Below are positions 42,888-51,010 of a DNA stretch of 64,000 nucleotides, piece by piece; positions within the stretch are counted from its first letter, which is position 1, and each line of letters starts with the position of its first letter. The stretch comes from JADKIH01 sp964595205. GTDB taxonomy: Bacteria; Bacteroidota; Bacteroidia; AKYH767-A; 2013-40CM-41-45. Made by a program: the position numbers and the translations under genes. The notes under the pieces are model-generated. The model was not told where the DNA came from. It saw only the letters and a list, made by a program, of their open reading frames with translations, and did no database searches. The stretch lies in contig CAZQOQ010000035.1 in assembly GCA_964595205.1 (NCBI GenBank), positions 143,152 to 207,151 of the forward strand. The letters are read 5' to 3'.

Positions 42888-43946
42888 TCACTGCGGTATT
42901 TTAGAAAAGAACTGTCGGCTAAATCGATTAAAACGCTGCTCGATAATCTTAAATATTATGCTTGATGTAACGATTGTAATTATCAGGTAAACAATAAGAA
43001 ACAGGAATGGATTTAAATCATTTAATACACTTGTCAAAATCAACAAAATCAATAAATGCAGCAGGTAAAAGCTATAAGACGATTGGCCTAAAAAAACAAG
43101 CGGCTTCCGGGAAAGAACCAGCTGTATCTTTTCTGAAGAAATTATCGCCCAGAGGATTATTACGATTCCCCAGCTTTTATGATGGATCAAAATGAGATCG
43201 GCATATTTCATTTGTTCCGGGAAAAGATATCCGGAGCAAATCATCAGTGAAGCCAGAAATATCAGCGGAATTTTTAATCCGGGATTTTTCCATTTATCAA
43301 TCAGCCAGTCGCGGTTACGTGCCAGGAAAATTCCCAGCGAAAAATCGAAGACGAATGGTTCCAGGCGAAGGAACATGACGGCACCATAGACAAATATCAG
43401 CGCCACGAACGAGCGCTTCACGAAGGCGGCAGCTAAAACGGGCAATAAAAACGATATGGCTATTTCGATGGTCAGTGTCCAGTCCTGCGGGATTAATCTC
43501 ATGACGGGATCGTAAGGAATCCTCACGATGAGCAATGACTGCGTGAGCAGCGATTTAAAATCCGCGGCGGATTGCCAGTACTGTGTCAGCCAGTTCCCAT
43601 CAGGTTTTGTTATGAAAAAATTCAAGACGACGAATGTGATTAATAGAGTGAAAATGTAGGCAGGATATATTCTGAAAATGCGCGCGACAATAAATTTTAA
43701 ATATCCCGTCAACGTTACCTCGGAGCTGTTTTTTAAAGAAAGGGTAAGCACATAACCGCTCAGTATAAAAAAATAAAGGATTGCGGAAGTGCCATCGATA
43801 AAAATTCTCAGGGGTGTTTTAAATATGATTGAATCATTCAGCCCGGGTAGAATGGTAAGCTGGAAATGAGAAAGTAAAACGATGAGTGCGGCCAATCCGC
43901 GTGAGGAATCGAGAAAGCTGTATCTTGAAGATTGCGTTGCTGTCAA
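42888..43946 (-). CDS. OafA/YrhL-type acyltransferase 3 family membrane protein
   Basis: 352 residues with about ten membrane helices. Motifs: FLDSSRGLAALIVLLSHFQL (R-G-x-A-x-x-x-V-x-x-x-H, catalytic His in helix 1) and the long FIVARIFRIYPAYIFTLLIT (R-x-x-R-I-x-P-x-Y). Members O-acetylate or otherwise acylate exported sugars, lipids or peptidoglycan. No polysaccharide cluster is adjacent, so the acceptor is unknown. Confidence 0.9.
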   Translation of the reverse strand: MTATQSSRYSFLDSSRGLAALIVLLSHFQLTILPGLNDSIIFKTPLRIFIDGTSAILYFFILSGYVLTLSLKNSSEVTLTGYLKFIVARIFRIYPAYIFTLLITFVVLNFFITKPDGNWLTQYWQSAADFKSLLTQSLLIVRIPYDPVMRLIPQDWTLTIEIAISFLLPVLAAAFVKRSFVALIFVYGAVMFLRLEPFVFDFSLGIFLARNRDWLIDKWKNPGLKIPLIFLASLMICSGYLFPEQMKYADLILIHHKSWGIVIILWAIISSEKIQLVLSRKPLVFLGQSSYSFYLLHLLILLILTSVLNDLNPFLFLIVYLIITIVTSSIIFKIIEQRFNRFSRQFFSKIPQ

Positions 43947-43966
43947 CGGTGTGGAATGAAAAAAAA

Positions 43967-44467
43967 TTATTTCATGAATCTCATAACAATGATTCCAAGC
44001 ACGAGAGCTACAGTGAGAATGGCAAGCAGACGGTTAAAGAACTTTTGAGTGCCCAGGTGTTTTTTAAGATCTACGTGGCCAAGGATGTTATTGATATGAA
44101 TCTCCAGCCGGTGAAATGCACTTTCGTTTTTCAGGATGTAATCCCACGCGCCATACTTCATGGTATTTGCGGCTACCTCCATTTTTTCCTGCCCGGAGAG
44201 AAAGATAACCGGCACATGAGGAAAACGGTCCTTCAGATGCTTTAGCACCTGTATGCCATTCATGGCCTGCTTGTCCACCGAATCCAGGTGATAATCCAGA
44301 ACGATGAGGTCAGGTTCGTTGACGATGCCCTTCAATGCCGCCTCACCGGTTGAAAATGAGCTGACGACAGAAAGCGGGTAATTTTCCTTGAAAAAATCTT
44401 TTAGCATTTCCCTCATTTGTGCATCGTCGTCGATGAGAGAAATGTTGAGTGACCGGTTCGTATACAT
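43967..44467 (-). CDS. Response regulator receiver domain with a C-terminal membrane helix
   Basis: 166 residues. A complete receiver domain: acidic triad at DDD (residues 13-15), phospho-acceptor Asp in LIVLDYHLD (about residue 54), Ser in VIFLSGQ and Lys in YILKNES. There is no output domain. Instead residues 146-164 (LLAILTVALVLGIIVMRFMK) form a single membrane helix ending at the C-terminus, so the receiver would face the cytoplasm as a tail-anchored protein. A membrane-tethered phosphate sink or scaffold is possible. No kinase is adjacent. Confidence 0.82.
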   Translation of the reverse strand: MYTNRSLNISLIDDDAQMREMLKDFFKENYPLSVVSSFSTGEAALKGIVNEPDLIVLDYHLDSVDKQAMNGIQVLKHLKDRFPHVPVIFLSGQEKMEVAANTMKYGAWDYILKNESAFHRLEIHINNILGHVDLKKHLGTQKFFNRLLAILTVALVLGIIVMRFMK

Positions 44468-44528
44468 TTTTAGCGGGATATAAATAATTAATCAGAAAGT
44501 TAATTTAAACTCATTCATCCTGGCACTT

Positions 44529-44577
44529 GTTTTCCGTTTCACGATTTACGATTCCCGGTTCGTGGCTCAGGGTTCTT
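44529..44577 (-). repeat. 7-bp tandem array, consensus NNGAANC, starting at a stop codon
   Basis: Read on the minus strand directly after the TAG at 44580-44578: AAGAACC, CTGAGCC, ACGAACC, GGGAATC, GTAAATC, GTGAAAC, GGAAAAC (seven units, 49 bases). The seventh base is always C and the fourth always A; the third is G in five units. More degenerate than the other arrays but phased from the first base after the stop. Confidence 0.6.
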
Positions 44578-46533
44578 CTATTTTCCAACCAACCCCTCCA
44601 ATTCCCTCACATAATTAAGGTCAACCGGTTTACCCATCTGCTGAGCGGTGCGTATGTCATCAAGTGCCTTCGGATAATTTTTAATCGCTTTGTATGACTG
44701 GCTCCGGAAAATATATGCTTCCACATAGGTCTTATTGTATTTGATTGCCGAATTGAAATTCTCGATGGCAGTCTGGAAATCCTGTTTTCTCATATAAGTT
44801 TTTCCACGGTTATAAAATGCCTCTGAATAATCGGATTTCAGCCTGATGGCATTTGTATAATCGGCGAGTGCGGAGTCGAGCATGCCTTTCATGTCGTAGA
44901 GATTTCCGCGGTTGCAATATACGTTCGAATTTTTCGGATCCTGGGCAATCACTTTTCCGAAATCGGAAAAAGCTTCGTCATACCTTCCGACGATGCAATA
45001 AGCTATTCCGCGGTTCATGTAAGCGCCGGGATATCCCGGTTTCGCTGCCAGCGCTTTGTTGCAATCTTCAATGGAGAGATCGTATTGTCCTTTCACGCGG
45101 TAAACATCCGACCGGTTGATGAGTGTTTCGGGATGATCGGGTTTAAGTCGCAACGCTTCGTTAAAATCGACCAATGCCACATCGATCTTTCCGGCCTTCT
45201 GATAATAGCTACCACGGTTTCCATAGGCAATAACAGCCCGCGGAAACTGTTTAATTACATTCGTCCAGAGTACTTCGCTGTTTTTCCAGACCTTGTTCCG
45301 CTCGTGAGTGCCATAAGCCTGGAAACCGGAATAAATCAAGAGCACGAATGCAAAGAGGAATTTATAAGAGGAGATCTTTTTACTGGACGACTCCCATACA
45401 TAAGAGAATGCCTGACCGATAATAAAGAATAATCCTATGTAACATAAATAAGTGTATCGTTCCGACATCATCGAACCTCCAACCGGTAAGATTTGCAGGA
45501 GCAGAAAGATGTTTACGATGAAGAATGCCACACCGAAAACTACTGTTTTATTTTTTCTGAAGAAGCGGTAAGCGACGAACAATAAGAGTAACAGAACGAC
45601 AGGTGCTGCATAGTAGATTACAGGGTAGGAGGTGGTGCCTGCCAATGCGGGATAAGGATAAAATGCCGAGAGTTTTATCGGCAGAATGAGTTTGAATAAG
45701 TAAGCAAGCAGTGTGTAAGCCGCAAACAAAATCCGTATCGGTAACGGGAAAACCGGTATGTCTGTAATTGCTCCGGATTCCTTCTGGGCAATTACTGCAA
45801 GGATTCCCATTCCCAATGCAAGTAAAAGAAATGGTATTTTTTCCAGGTACAAGGCTTTGTCAAATTTTCTCCCTTTGAAATAATCGATCAGGAACAAAAC
45901 AACAGGAAGTGTTACAGCCTGACCTTTTGATAAAAGGGAGAGTATGAAGAAGACCAGGGAAAGTACATAGAATTTCCTGCGCTTCCCCGGCTTTATATAT
46001 AAAAGATAAACGCAAAGGGAAGCGATATAGAAAAACAGGTAAAGCACATCCTTCCTTTCTGAAACCCATGCCACTGATTCGACATGCATGGGATGAATGC
46101 CAAAGAACAAGGCTGTAATAAAAGAGGCAAGTGTATTTCCGGATAACAGCCTTATAAAAATGAAAACCAGCAACACATTCAAAACATGGATGATTATGCT
46201 GGTTGCATGATAACCATACGGTTCAAGTTTGTACAAATTAAAATCTATTGCCAGCGATAATACAGCGAGCGGATGGTAATTTCCCATGCAATAGCTGCTG
46301 AAAATTTCTTTGATGCCATCGGCTGAGAGACTCTTTATTAAAGCATTGTCAGTCACGTAAGCCTGGTCGTCCCAGTTCGTAAACTCATTTTTGAAAGCAT
46401 TCGAAAAACAAATGAGTGTGATTATAGCCAGCAATATCATGGCTATCCATTTGCCTGAAGATGATTCTGATTTCTTCGCCGGTTTAGGCGGGGCTTTTTT
46501 GGCCGGTTGTATCTTTTTATTTTGTTTTGACAT
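44578..46533 (-). CDS. GT-C-like membrane protein with TPR repeats (TMTC-like)
   Basis: 651 residues. After a Lys/Pro-rich cytoplasmic lead come about ten membrane helices (residues 30-420). The first outside loop has NAFKNEFTNWDDQAYVTDNA, whose acidic W-D-D motif is that of protein O-mannosyltransferase-like TMTC proteins. Next are GIHPMHVESVAWVSERKDVL and GGSMMSERYTYLCYIG, also characteristic. Residues 440-650 are TPR repeats (RGSYYQKAGKIDVALVDFNE, NRGNLYDMKGMLDSALADYT). Likely a sugar transferase or sugar-lipid-linked membrane protein; acceptor unknown. A 7-bp array follows its stop. Confidence 0.8.
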   Translation of the reverse strand: MSKQNKKIQPAKKAPPKPAKKSESSSGKWIAMILLAIITLICFSNAFKNEFTNWDDQAYVTDNALIKSLSADGIKEIFSSYCMGNYHPLAVLSLAIDFNLYKLEPYGYHATSIIIHVLNVLLVFIFIRLLSGNTLASFITALFFGIHPMHVESVAWVSERKDVLYLFFYIASLCVYLLYIKPGKRRKFYVLSLVFFILSLLSKGQAVTLPVVLFLIDYFKGRKFDKALYLEKIPFLLLALGMGILAVIAQKESGAITDIPVFPLPIRILFAAYTLLAYLFKLILPIKLSAFYPYPALAGTTSYPVIYYAAPVVLLLLLFVAYRFFRKNKTVVFGVAFFIVNIFLLLQILPVGGSMMSERYTYLCYIGLFFIIGQAFSYVWESSSKKISSYKFLFAFVLLIYSGFQAYGTHERNKVWKNSEVLWTNVIKQFPRAVIAYGNRGSYYQKAGKIDVALVDFNEALRLKPDHPETLINRSDVYRVKGQYDLSIEDCNKALAAKPGYPGAYMNRGIAYCIVGRYDEAFSDFGKVIAQDPKNSNVYCNRGNLYDMKGMLDSALADYTNAIRLKSDYSEAFYNRGKTYMRKQDFQTAIENFNSAIKYNKTYVEAYIFRSQSYKAIKNYPKALDDIRTAQQMGKPVDLNYVRELEGLVGK

Positions 46534-46571
46534 GGTAAATCGCTGCGAACAAAGTAAAGAAATTCATTTAT

Positions 46572-49535
46572 TTATTCGATGTAAATTTCATCAATAAAAA
46601 TAAATGCCTCGCCGCCGGCACCCGCATGCCATTCGGGAAGTTTGCCATAATTCCTGGCCTTTACCTTTATATACCGGGCCATGACCGGGGGAATATTTCC
46701 ACCAAATGACATGATTGAGTTTTCCATCACCGTATCCGGGAGAGAATTGGCAATGGAAAACAGCGTTGTAAAATTTTTCCCGTCTTCGGATGATTCGAAT
46801 TCGACACTCACCGGCATCAGTATCCATGAGCGCGTGTCCTGCAAAAACTCTGCATGCAGCGCGCTTACCTTTCTGACCTTTCCTAAATCTATTACAGCTT
46901 CAAAATCCTGCCCCTGGTAACCCTGCCACCGGCCTTTTTTCCAGTTCTCCTCACCACGAAGCCCGTCTATGATTCCCTCTTCGCCACCTGCCGTGTATTG
47001 CCTGTTGTATTTCGAATGTAATTCGATCTTCCAGTCAGGATGCGCCATCTTATAAAACCTGGAAGTGGCAACATAACTTTTCATTTTACCACCCGGCGTT
47101 ATTGCAATTGACTTAAGCACTGCAGTATTTGTAATACTGACAGGCTGTGAATATGTCTCTGAGTTTTCGTCCGGATCTTTTCCATTCAGTGTATATAAAA
47201 TTTTCATTCCTGAATCTGCCGAAAGAGTTACAATCATTGAATCTTTGAAAACCGATGACTCAAAATCTGCGACCGGTGAGGTGACGAAATCTGTGTATTC
47301 AATATCGTCCGGATATCTCTTTTCAAATATGGAATCTGAAAAATGCTGCTCAACAATTTCTTTTTTTTCTGCGGTCATTTTGAATACCAGCTCTCCGCCA
47401 TTCATCAGCGCATCGTGAGGTAACTGATTATAAATTTTACGGTCATTCAATAGTACTTCGTCGATGAAAATGTTTTCTCTGGAAGAATTCTGCTTCCTGA
47501 TGTGCAGGGTCTTTCCGTTTTCGAGGTGAAGCAGAATGTTGTCAAACAGGGGTGAGGTAAGATCATAAACAGGATTACCGGGACAAATCTGGTAAATCCC
47601 CATCGCGCTCAACACATACCATGCGCTCATTTGTCCGCAGTCCTCGTTTCCTGCCAGCCCATCCGGCTGAGCATGGTACATCTCATCGCGTATCCGCGAC
47701 ACCCGCAATTGGGTCTTCCACGGATTCAGCGTATAGTTATACAGGTACGCCACATGATGACTCGGTTCATTGCCGTGTGCATATTGTCCGATCATTCCTG
47801 TTATGTCTGGCTGATCACGTCCCGTCGCCTTATCGGGTGCAGCAAATAATGCATCGAGTTTTTCTTCGAACATCTTTTTACCGCCCATTCTTTGCATGAG
47901 CCGGTTAATATTGTGCGGCACAAAAAAACAATATTGCCAGGCGTTTGCCTCAGTATAATTGTTATTAACCTCAAAGGGATCAAACGGTTTCAGCCAGGCT
48001 CCGTTTTGTTTAGGCCTGAAAAATCCGGTCGACTTGTCAAAGAGATTCTGCCAGTGATTCGATCGTTTTTTGTATTGCTCTTCAATATCAGGCCGGTTAA
48101 TGGCATGCGCATACTGTGAAATGCACCAGTCGTCGTAGGCATACTCGAGCGTCTTCGAAACCGACTCACTTTCGTCGAGCATGTCGAGGTATCCCTGGTC
48201 GATGTAGGGACCCAATCCAAAGCGACCTCGTGATTCTGCGCTTTTCCTCATTGCGGTGAGGGCTAAGTCGGGATTGAAGTTCCGGATGTCCTTCATGTAT
48301 GCATCCGTTATCACACTTACTGCATGATAACCAATCATGCATTCGGTTTCGTTGGACGACAGTTCCCAGACCGGCAGAAGTCTTCCACGTTCATATTGCC
48401 GGATGAGCGTTTTGACGTAATCCTGTGTCCTTGCCTGATCGATAATCGTCATCAGCGGATGCCAGGCCCTGAAGGTATCCCAGAGAGAAAATACGGTATA
48501 GTAATCCGATCTCGCCTTGCGCACCTGCATGTCTCTTCCCCGGAAATTCATATCTATATCGTTATAAATATTAGGTGCCATCATGCAGTGATAAAGAGCC
48601 GTATAAAAAATGGTCAATTGTTCATCCGTGCCTCCGGTCGCGTCGATTTTTCCAAGTTCCTTCTCCCACATTTTTTCCGCTTTTTTCCTGGTCATATCAA
48701 AATCCATATCACGAACTTCTTCTTTCATGTTATTTTTTGCTCCTTCTTCGCTTACTGCAGAGATTGCCACTTTAACAGTGAGCGTATGGTCTTCAGGTAA
48801 TTTAGCTTTAACAAATCCGTAAATTTTTCCCATGAATGTTTTCGTCCCCTCACTTGAAGAGGTACTTACCGAATCATACCTGACCACTTCCGGCGAAACG
48901 GGTTCTGAAAATTCCATATAAAAAAAAACCAGCTGATCCTTTGCCCAGGCAGAAGAACGCCTGTATCCTGAGAGATGCTTTGAATCGATAATCGTCAGCT
49001 CCGACGCCAGTACTTCATCCCGGTGAATGAGGTCGATGAGGACGCAGGCGCTGTCAGCTTCGCTGCAGAACGTGTATTTATGAAATCCGGTACGCTGCGT
49101 TGCAGTGAGCTCGGCTTTAATGTCGAAGTCTTTCAGCACGACAGAATAAAATCCCGGGGATGCTGATTCCTTCCTGTGACTGAATGCCGAAGAGTACTTT
49201 TTTTCACGATCAAAATTTCCCGTAAACGGAAGGAGAAGCAGATCACCATAGTCGCTGACGCCGGTGCCACTCAGATGCGTGTGGGAAAAGCCATAAATAA
49301 TATCATCGTCATAATGATAACCGCTGCAACCGTCCCAGCTTCCGTCGATGCGTGTATCAGGACTTAGCTGTACGAAACCGAAGGGAACGGTAGCTCCGGG
49401 AAATGTGTGTCCATGTCCCCCGGTACCGATAAAAGGATTTACATATTTTATAAAGCTCCGCTGTGAAAAGAGGGGAGAAGTAGTCTTCATGGCGAAGAGA
49501 AACAGAACTATACGTAAAGCGTTTTCAAGCCTCAT
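46572..49535 (-). CDS. GH92 family alpha-mannosidase with extra C-terminal domains
   Basis: 987 residues, longer than the roughly 720-780 residues of a plain GH92. A signal peptide precedes YVNPFIGTGGHGHTFPGATV, the GH92 hallmark. Catalytic and calcium-site motifs: TGMIGQYAHGNEPSHHVAYL (acid), LAGNEDCGQMSAWYVLSAMG, and FSLWDTFRAWHPLMT. After about residue 750 there is a chitobiase-type domain (SGMKILYTLNGKDPDENSET) and a discoidin-like C-terminus. GH92 enzymes are calcium-dependent exo-alpha-mannosidases acting on N-glycans or mannans; no SusCD pair adjoins it. Confidence 0.92.
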   Translation of the reverse strand: MRLENALRIVLFLFAMKTTSPLFSQRSFIKYVNPFIGTGGHGHTFPGATVPFGFVQLSPDTRIDGSWDGCSGYHYDDDIIYGFSHTHLSGTGVSDYGDLLLLPFTGNFDREKKYSSAFSHRKESASPGFYSVVLKDFDIKAELTATQRTGFHKYTFCSEADSACVLIDLIHRDEVLASELTIIDSKHLSGYRRSSAWAKDQLVFFYMEFSEPVSPEVVRYDSVSTSSSEGTKTFMGKIYGFVKAKLPEDHTLTVKVAISAVSEEGAKNNMKEEVRDMDFDMTRKKAEKMWEKELGKIDATGGTDEQLTIFYTALYHCMMAPNIYNDIDMNFRGRDMQVRKARSDYYTVFSLWDTFRAWHPLMTIIDQARTQDYVKTLIRQYERGRLLPVWELSSNETECMIGYHAVSVITDAYMKDIRNFNPDLALTAMRKSAESRGRFGLGPYIDQGYLDMLDESESVSKTLEYAYDDWCISQYAHAINRPDIEEQYKKRSNHWQNLFDKSTGFFRPKQNGAWLKPFDPFEVNNNYTEANAWQYCFFVPHNINRLMQRMGGKKMFEEKLDALFAAPDKATGRDQPDITGMIGQYAHGNEPSHHVAYLYNYTLNPWKTQLRVSRIRDEMYHAQPDGLAGNEDCGQMSAWYVLSAMGIYQICPGNPVYDLTSPLFDNILLHLENGKTLHIRKQNSSRENIFIDEVLLNDRKIYNQLPHDALMNGGELVFKMTAEKKEIVEQHFSDSIFEKRYPDDIEYTDFVTSPVADFESSVFKDSMIVTLSADSGMKILYTLNGKDPDENSETYSQPVSITNTAVLKSIAITPGGKMKSYVATSRFYKMAHPDWKIELHSKYNRQYTAGGEEGIIDGLRGEENWKKGRWQGYQGQDFEAVIDLGKVRKVSALHAEFLQDTRSWILMPVSVEFESSEDGKNFTTLFSIANSLPDTVMENSIMSFGGNIPPVMARYIKVKARNYGKLPEWHAGAGGEAFIFIDEIYIE

Positions 49536-49706
49536 TTAATTGATCCATTGAATGAAGTAATATAAAACAAATATCGATATCTCAATGTCTTAATAAAACC
49601 CATTAAAATTTTATTCGAACGTATGACATTCACTGAATTTATGAACACATCGGAAAGTGTAATTTTTTTTTGTATAATTTCATATTGTAATTAAAAAAAA
49701 ACAGAC

Positions 49707-50069
49707 ATGAAAAAGTACTTCGCCATTGCGATTCCGATCTTGCCAGGCAAGACGCAGCAATTTAAAAAATTCACAGAAGCATTAAACGGTGCACGTAACA
49801 GCGACTTCGTCAAGTCGCGTAAAAAATTAAACGTACGAGAGCGTACTTTTTATCAAGCAACACCACACGGAGACTTTGCAATTGTTACACTTGAAGGCGA
49901 AAATCCTGAAAGTGCCTTTAAAAATTTTGCTAAGGCTGATGATGAATTTACAAAATGGTTTACCAGGGAAGTCAAAGAAATCCATGGCATCGATTTAACC
50001 ACACCTCCAAAGGGTCCTATGCCGGAGCTTATCGTTGACACCCGGGAAGAAGTATACCAGGTTTCATGA
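49707..50069 (+). CDS. Hypothetical protein, possible alpha/beta-barrel (ABM-like) fold
   Basis: 120 residues, no signal or membrane helix. The layout MKKYFAIAIPILPGKTQQFK, LNVRERTFYQATPHGDFAIV and the helix/strand alternation suggest a dimeric ferredoxin-like barrel as in antibiotic biosynthesis monooxygenase-like proteins, but no catalytic residues are known. Single gene with a terminator. The 171-bp gap upstream shows no clear -7 box. Confidence 0.7.
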   Translation: MKKYFAIAIPILPGKTQQFKKFTEALNGARNSDFVKSRKKLNVRERTFYQATPHGDFAIVTLEGENPESAFKNFAKADDEFTKWFTREVKEIHGIDLTTPPKGPMPELIVDTREEVYQVS

Positions 50070-50096
50070 GCTTTTGGTTTTTAAGTTTGTAAGGAT

Positions 50097-50130
50097 AGCA
50101 ATGGTGGACAAGCCATTGCTTTCTTTTTTC
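50097..50130 (+). terminator. Intrinsic terminator
   Basis: AGCAATGG (50097-50104), 8-base loop, CCATTGCT (50113-50120), a perfect 8-bp stem followed by a T-rich run. It ends the 49707-50069 gene. Confidence 0.85.
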
Positions 50131-50201
50131 TTCTTCAAATCTTTATACCTGATTACACGCAACTACTTACCACATCAATAGCTCCTATGTCAATATATCA
50201 A

Positions 50202-50966
50202 TTATAAATTCTTGAGATGCCGGATAAGATCAGATTTTTTCGATACTGTGCGGATATGATAATGACGTGGAAGGTACCACTTGACTTTCTGAACGAGTTT
50301 TTTACGTGCTTCCTGATCCGGAAAATCCTCAGGGAAAATGTTAAACATTAATTCATGGAACATCTCATCGTTCGACTGCCGGCTCAACATCAACATCCTT
50401 GGCTTTGAAATGCCTTCCTTTACCAGGAGCTTTTGAATTAATCTCCTTGTCTTAAGTGGAAGATAATTTTCAGAAGGCTGTGAGATCATCGCCTCTTTCA
50501 AATCCTTTTCTTCGGAAACTGGTTGCCTATGATCATGTGATCCGGTATAAAACTCGCCATTCAGGTGATAATTTAAAATGTCGCCATATGAAAACAACCA
50601 GTCATGTTCGTCGCCCGGCCCCGGATTGAGTACAACTCCGAACCCCCGCTCCAGTAGTATGTCATCTTTGATTTTACGAATGCAATAAAACTCAAAGGGG
50701 TTGAATTTTTCCGAAGTCTTAAAGATGAAGTAAGGAAAGCCGTCGGATCCAATCTTCACCTGTGGCATGCTCTCAGAGAAACTGGCAGTATCGATATTCT
50801 GCAAAAGCATATCCTGCCAGACTTCATCTCTCTCGTTTTTTGGTGTTTTTACGAGCCGGACAACTGCGTCAAATTTCTCGGCATCGCATTTGAGTTTTCG
50901 CAAATTATATTCTTTTCCGAAATCTGCCTGTTCATTCTTTGAACCAAATAAATTAAATATCCCCAT
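50202..50966 (-). CDS. Hypothetical cytoplasmic protein
   Basis: 254 residues, not recognised. It begins MGIFNLFGSKNEQADFGKEY, with no signal or membrane helix, and is rich in Lys, Asp and Glu. A predicted mixed alpha/beta body has VKIGSDGFPYFIFKTSEKFN with NPFEFYCIRKIKDDILLERG and a C-terminal basic helix (KWYLPRHYHIRTVSKKSDLI). It sits 44 bases beyond the start of the AddA-like gene's 3' end, on the same strand, with no obvious functional link. Confidence 0.7.
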   Translation of the reverse strand: MGIFNLFGSKNEQADFGKEYNLRKLKCDAEKFDAVVRLVKTPKNERDEVWQDMLLQNIDTASFSESMPQVKIGSDGFPYFIFKTSEKFNPFEFYCIRKIKDDILLERGFGVVLNPGPGDEHDWLFSYGDILNYHLNGEFYTGSHDHRQPVSEEKDLKEAMISQPSENYLPLKTRRLIQKLLVKEGISKPRMLMLSRQSNDEMFHELMFNIFPEDFPDQEARKKLVQKVKWYLPRHYHIRTVSKKSDLIRHLKNL

Positions 50967-51010
50967 GCATTTTTTTTGTGAAGATAATAACTGATAAAGT
51001 TACTTTGATT

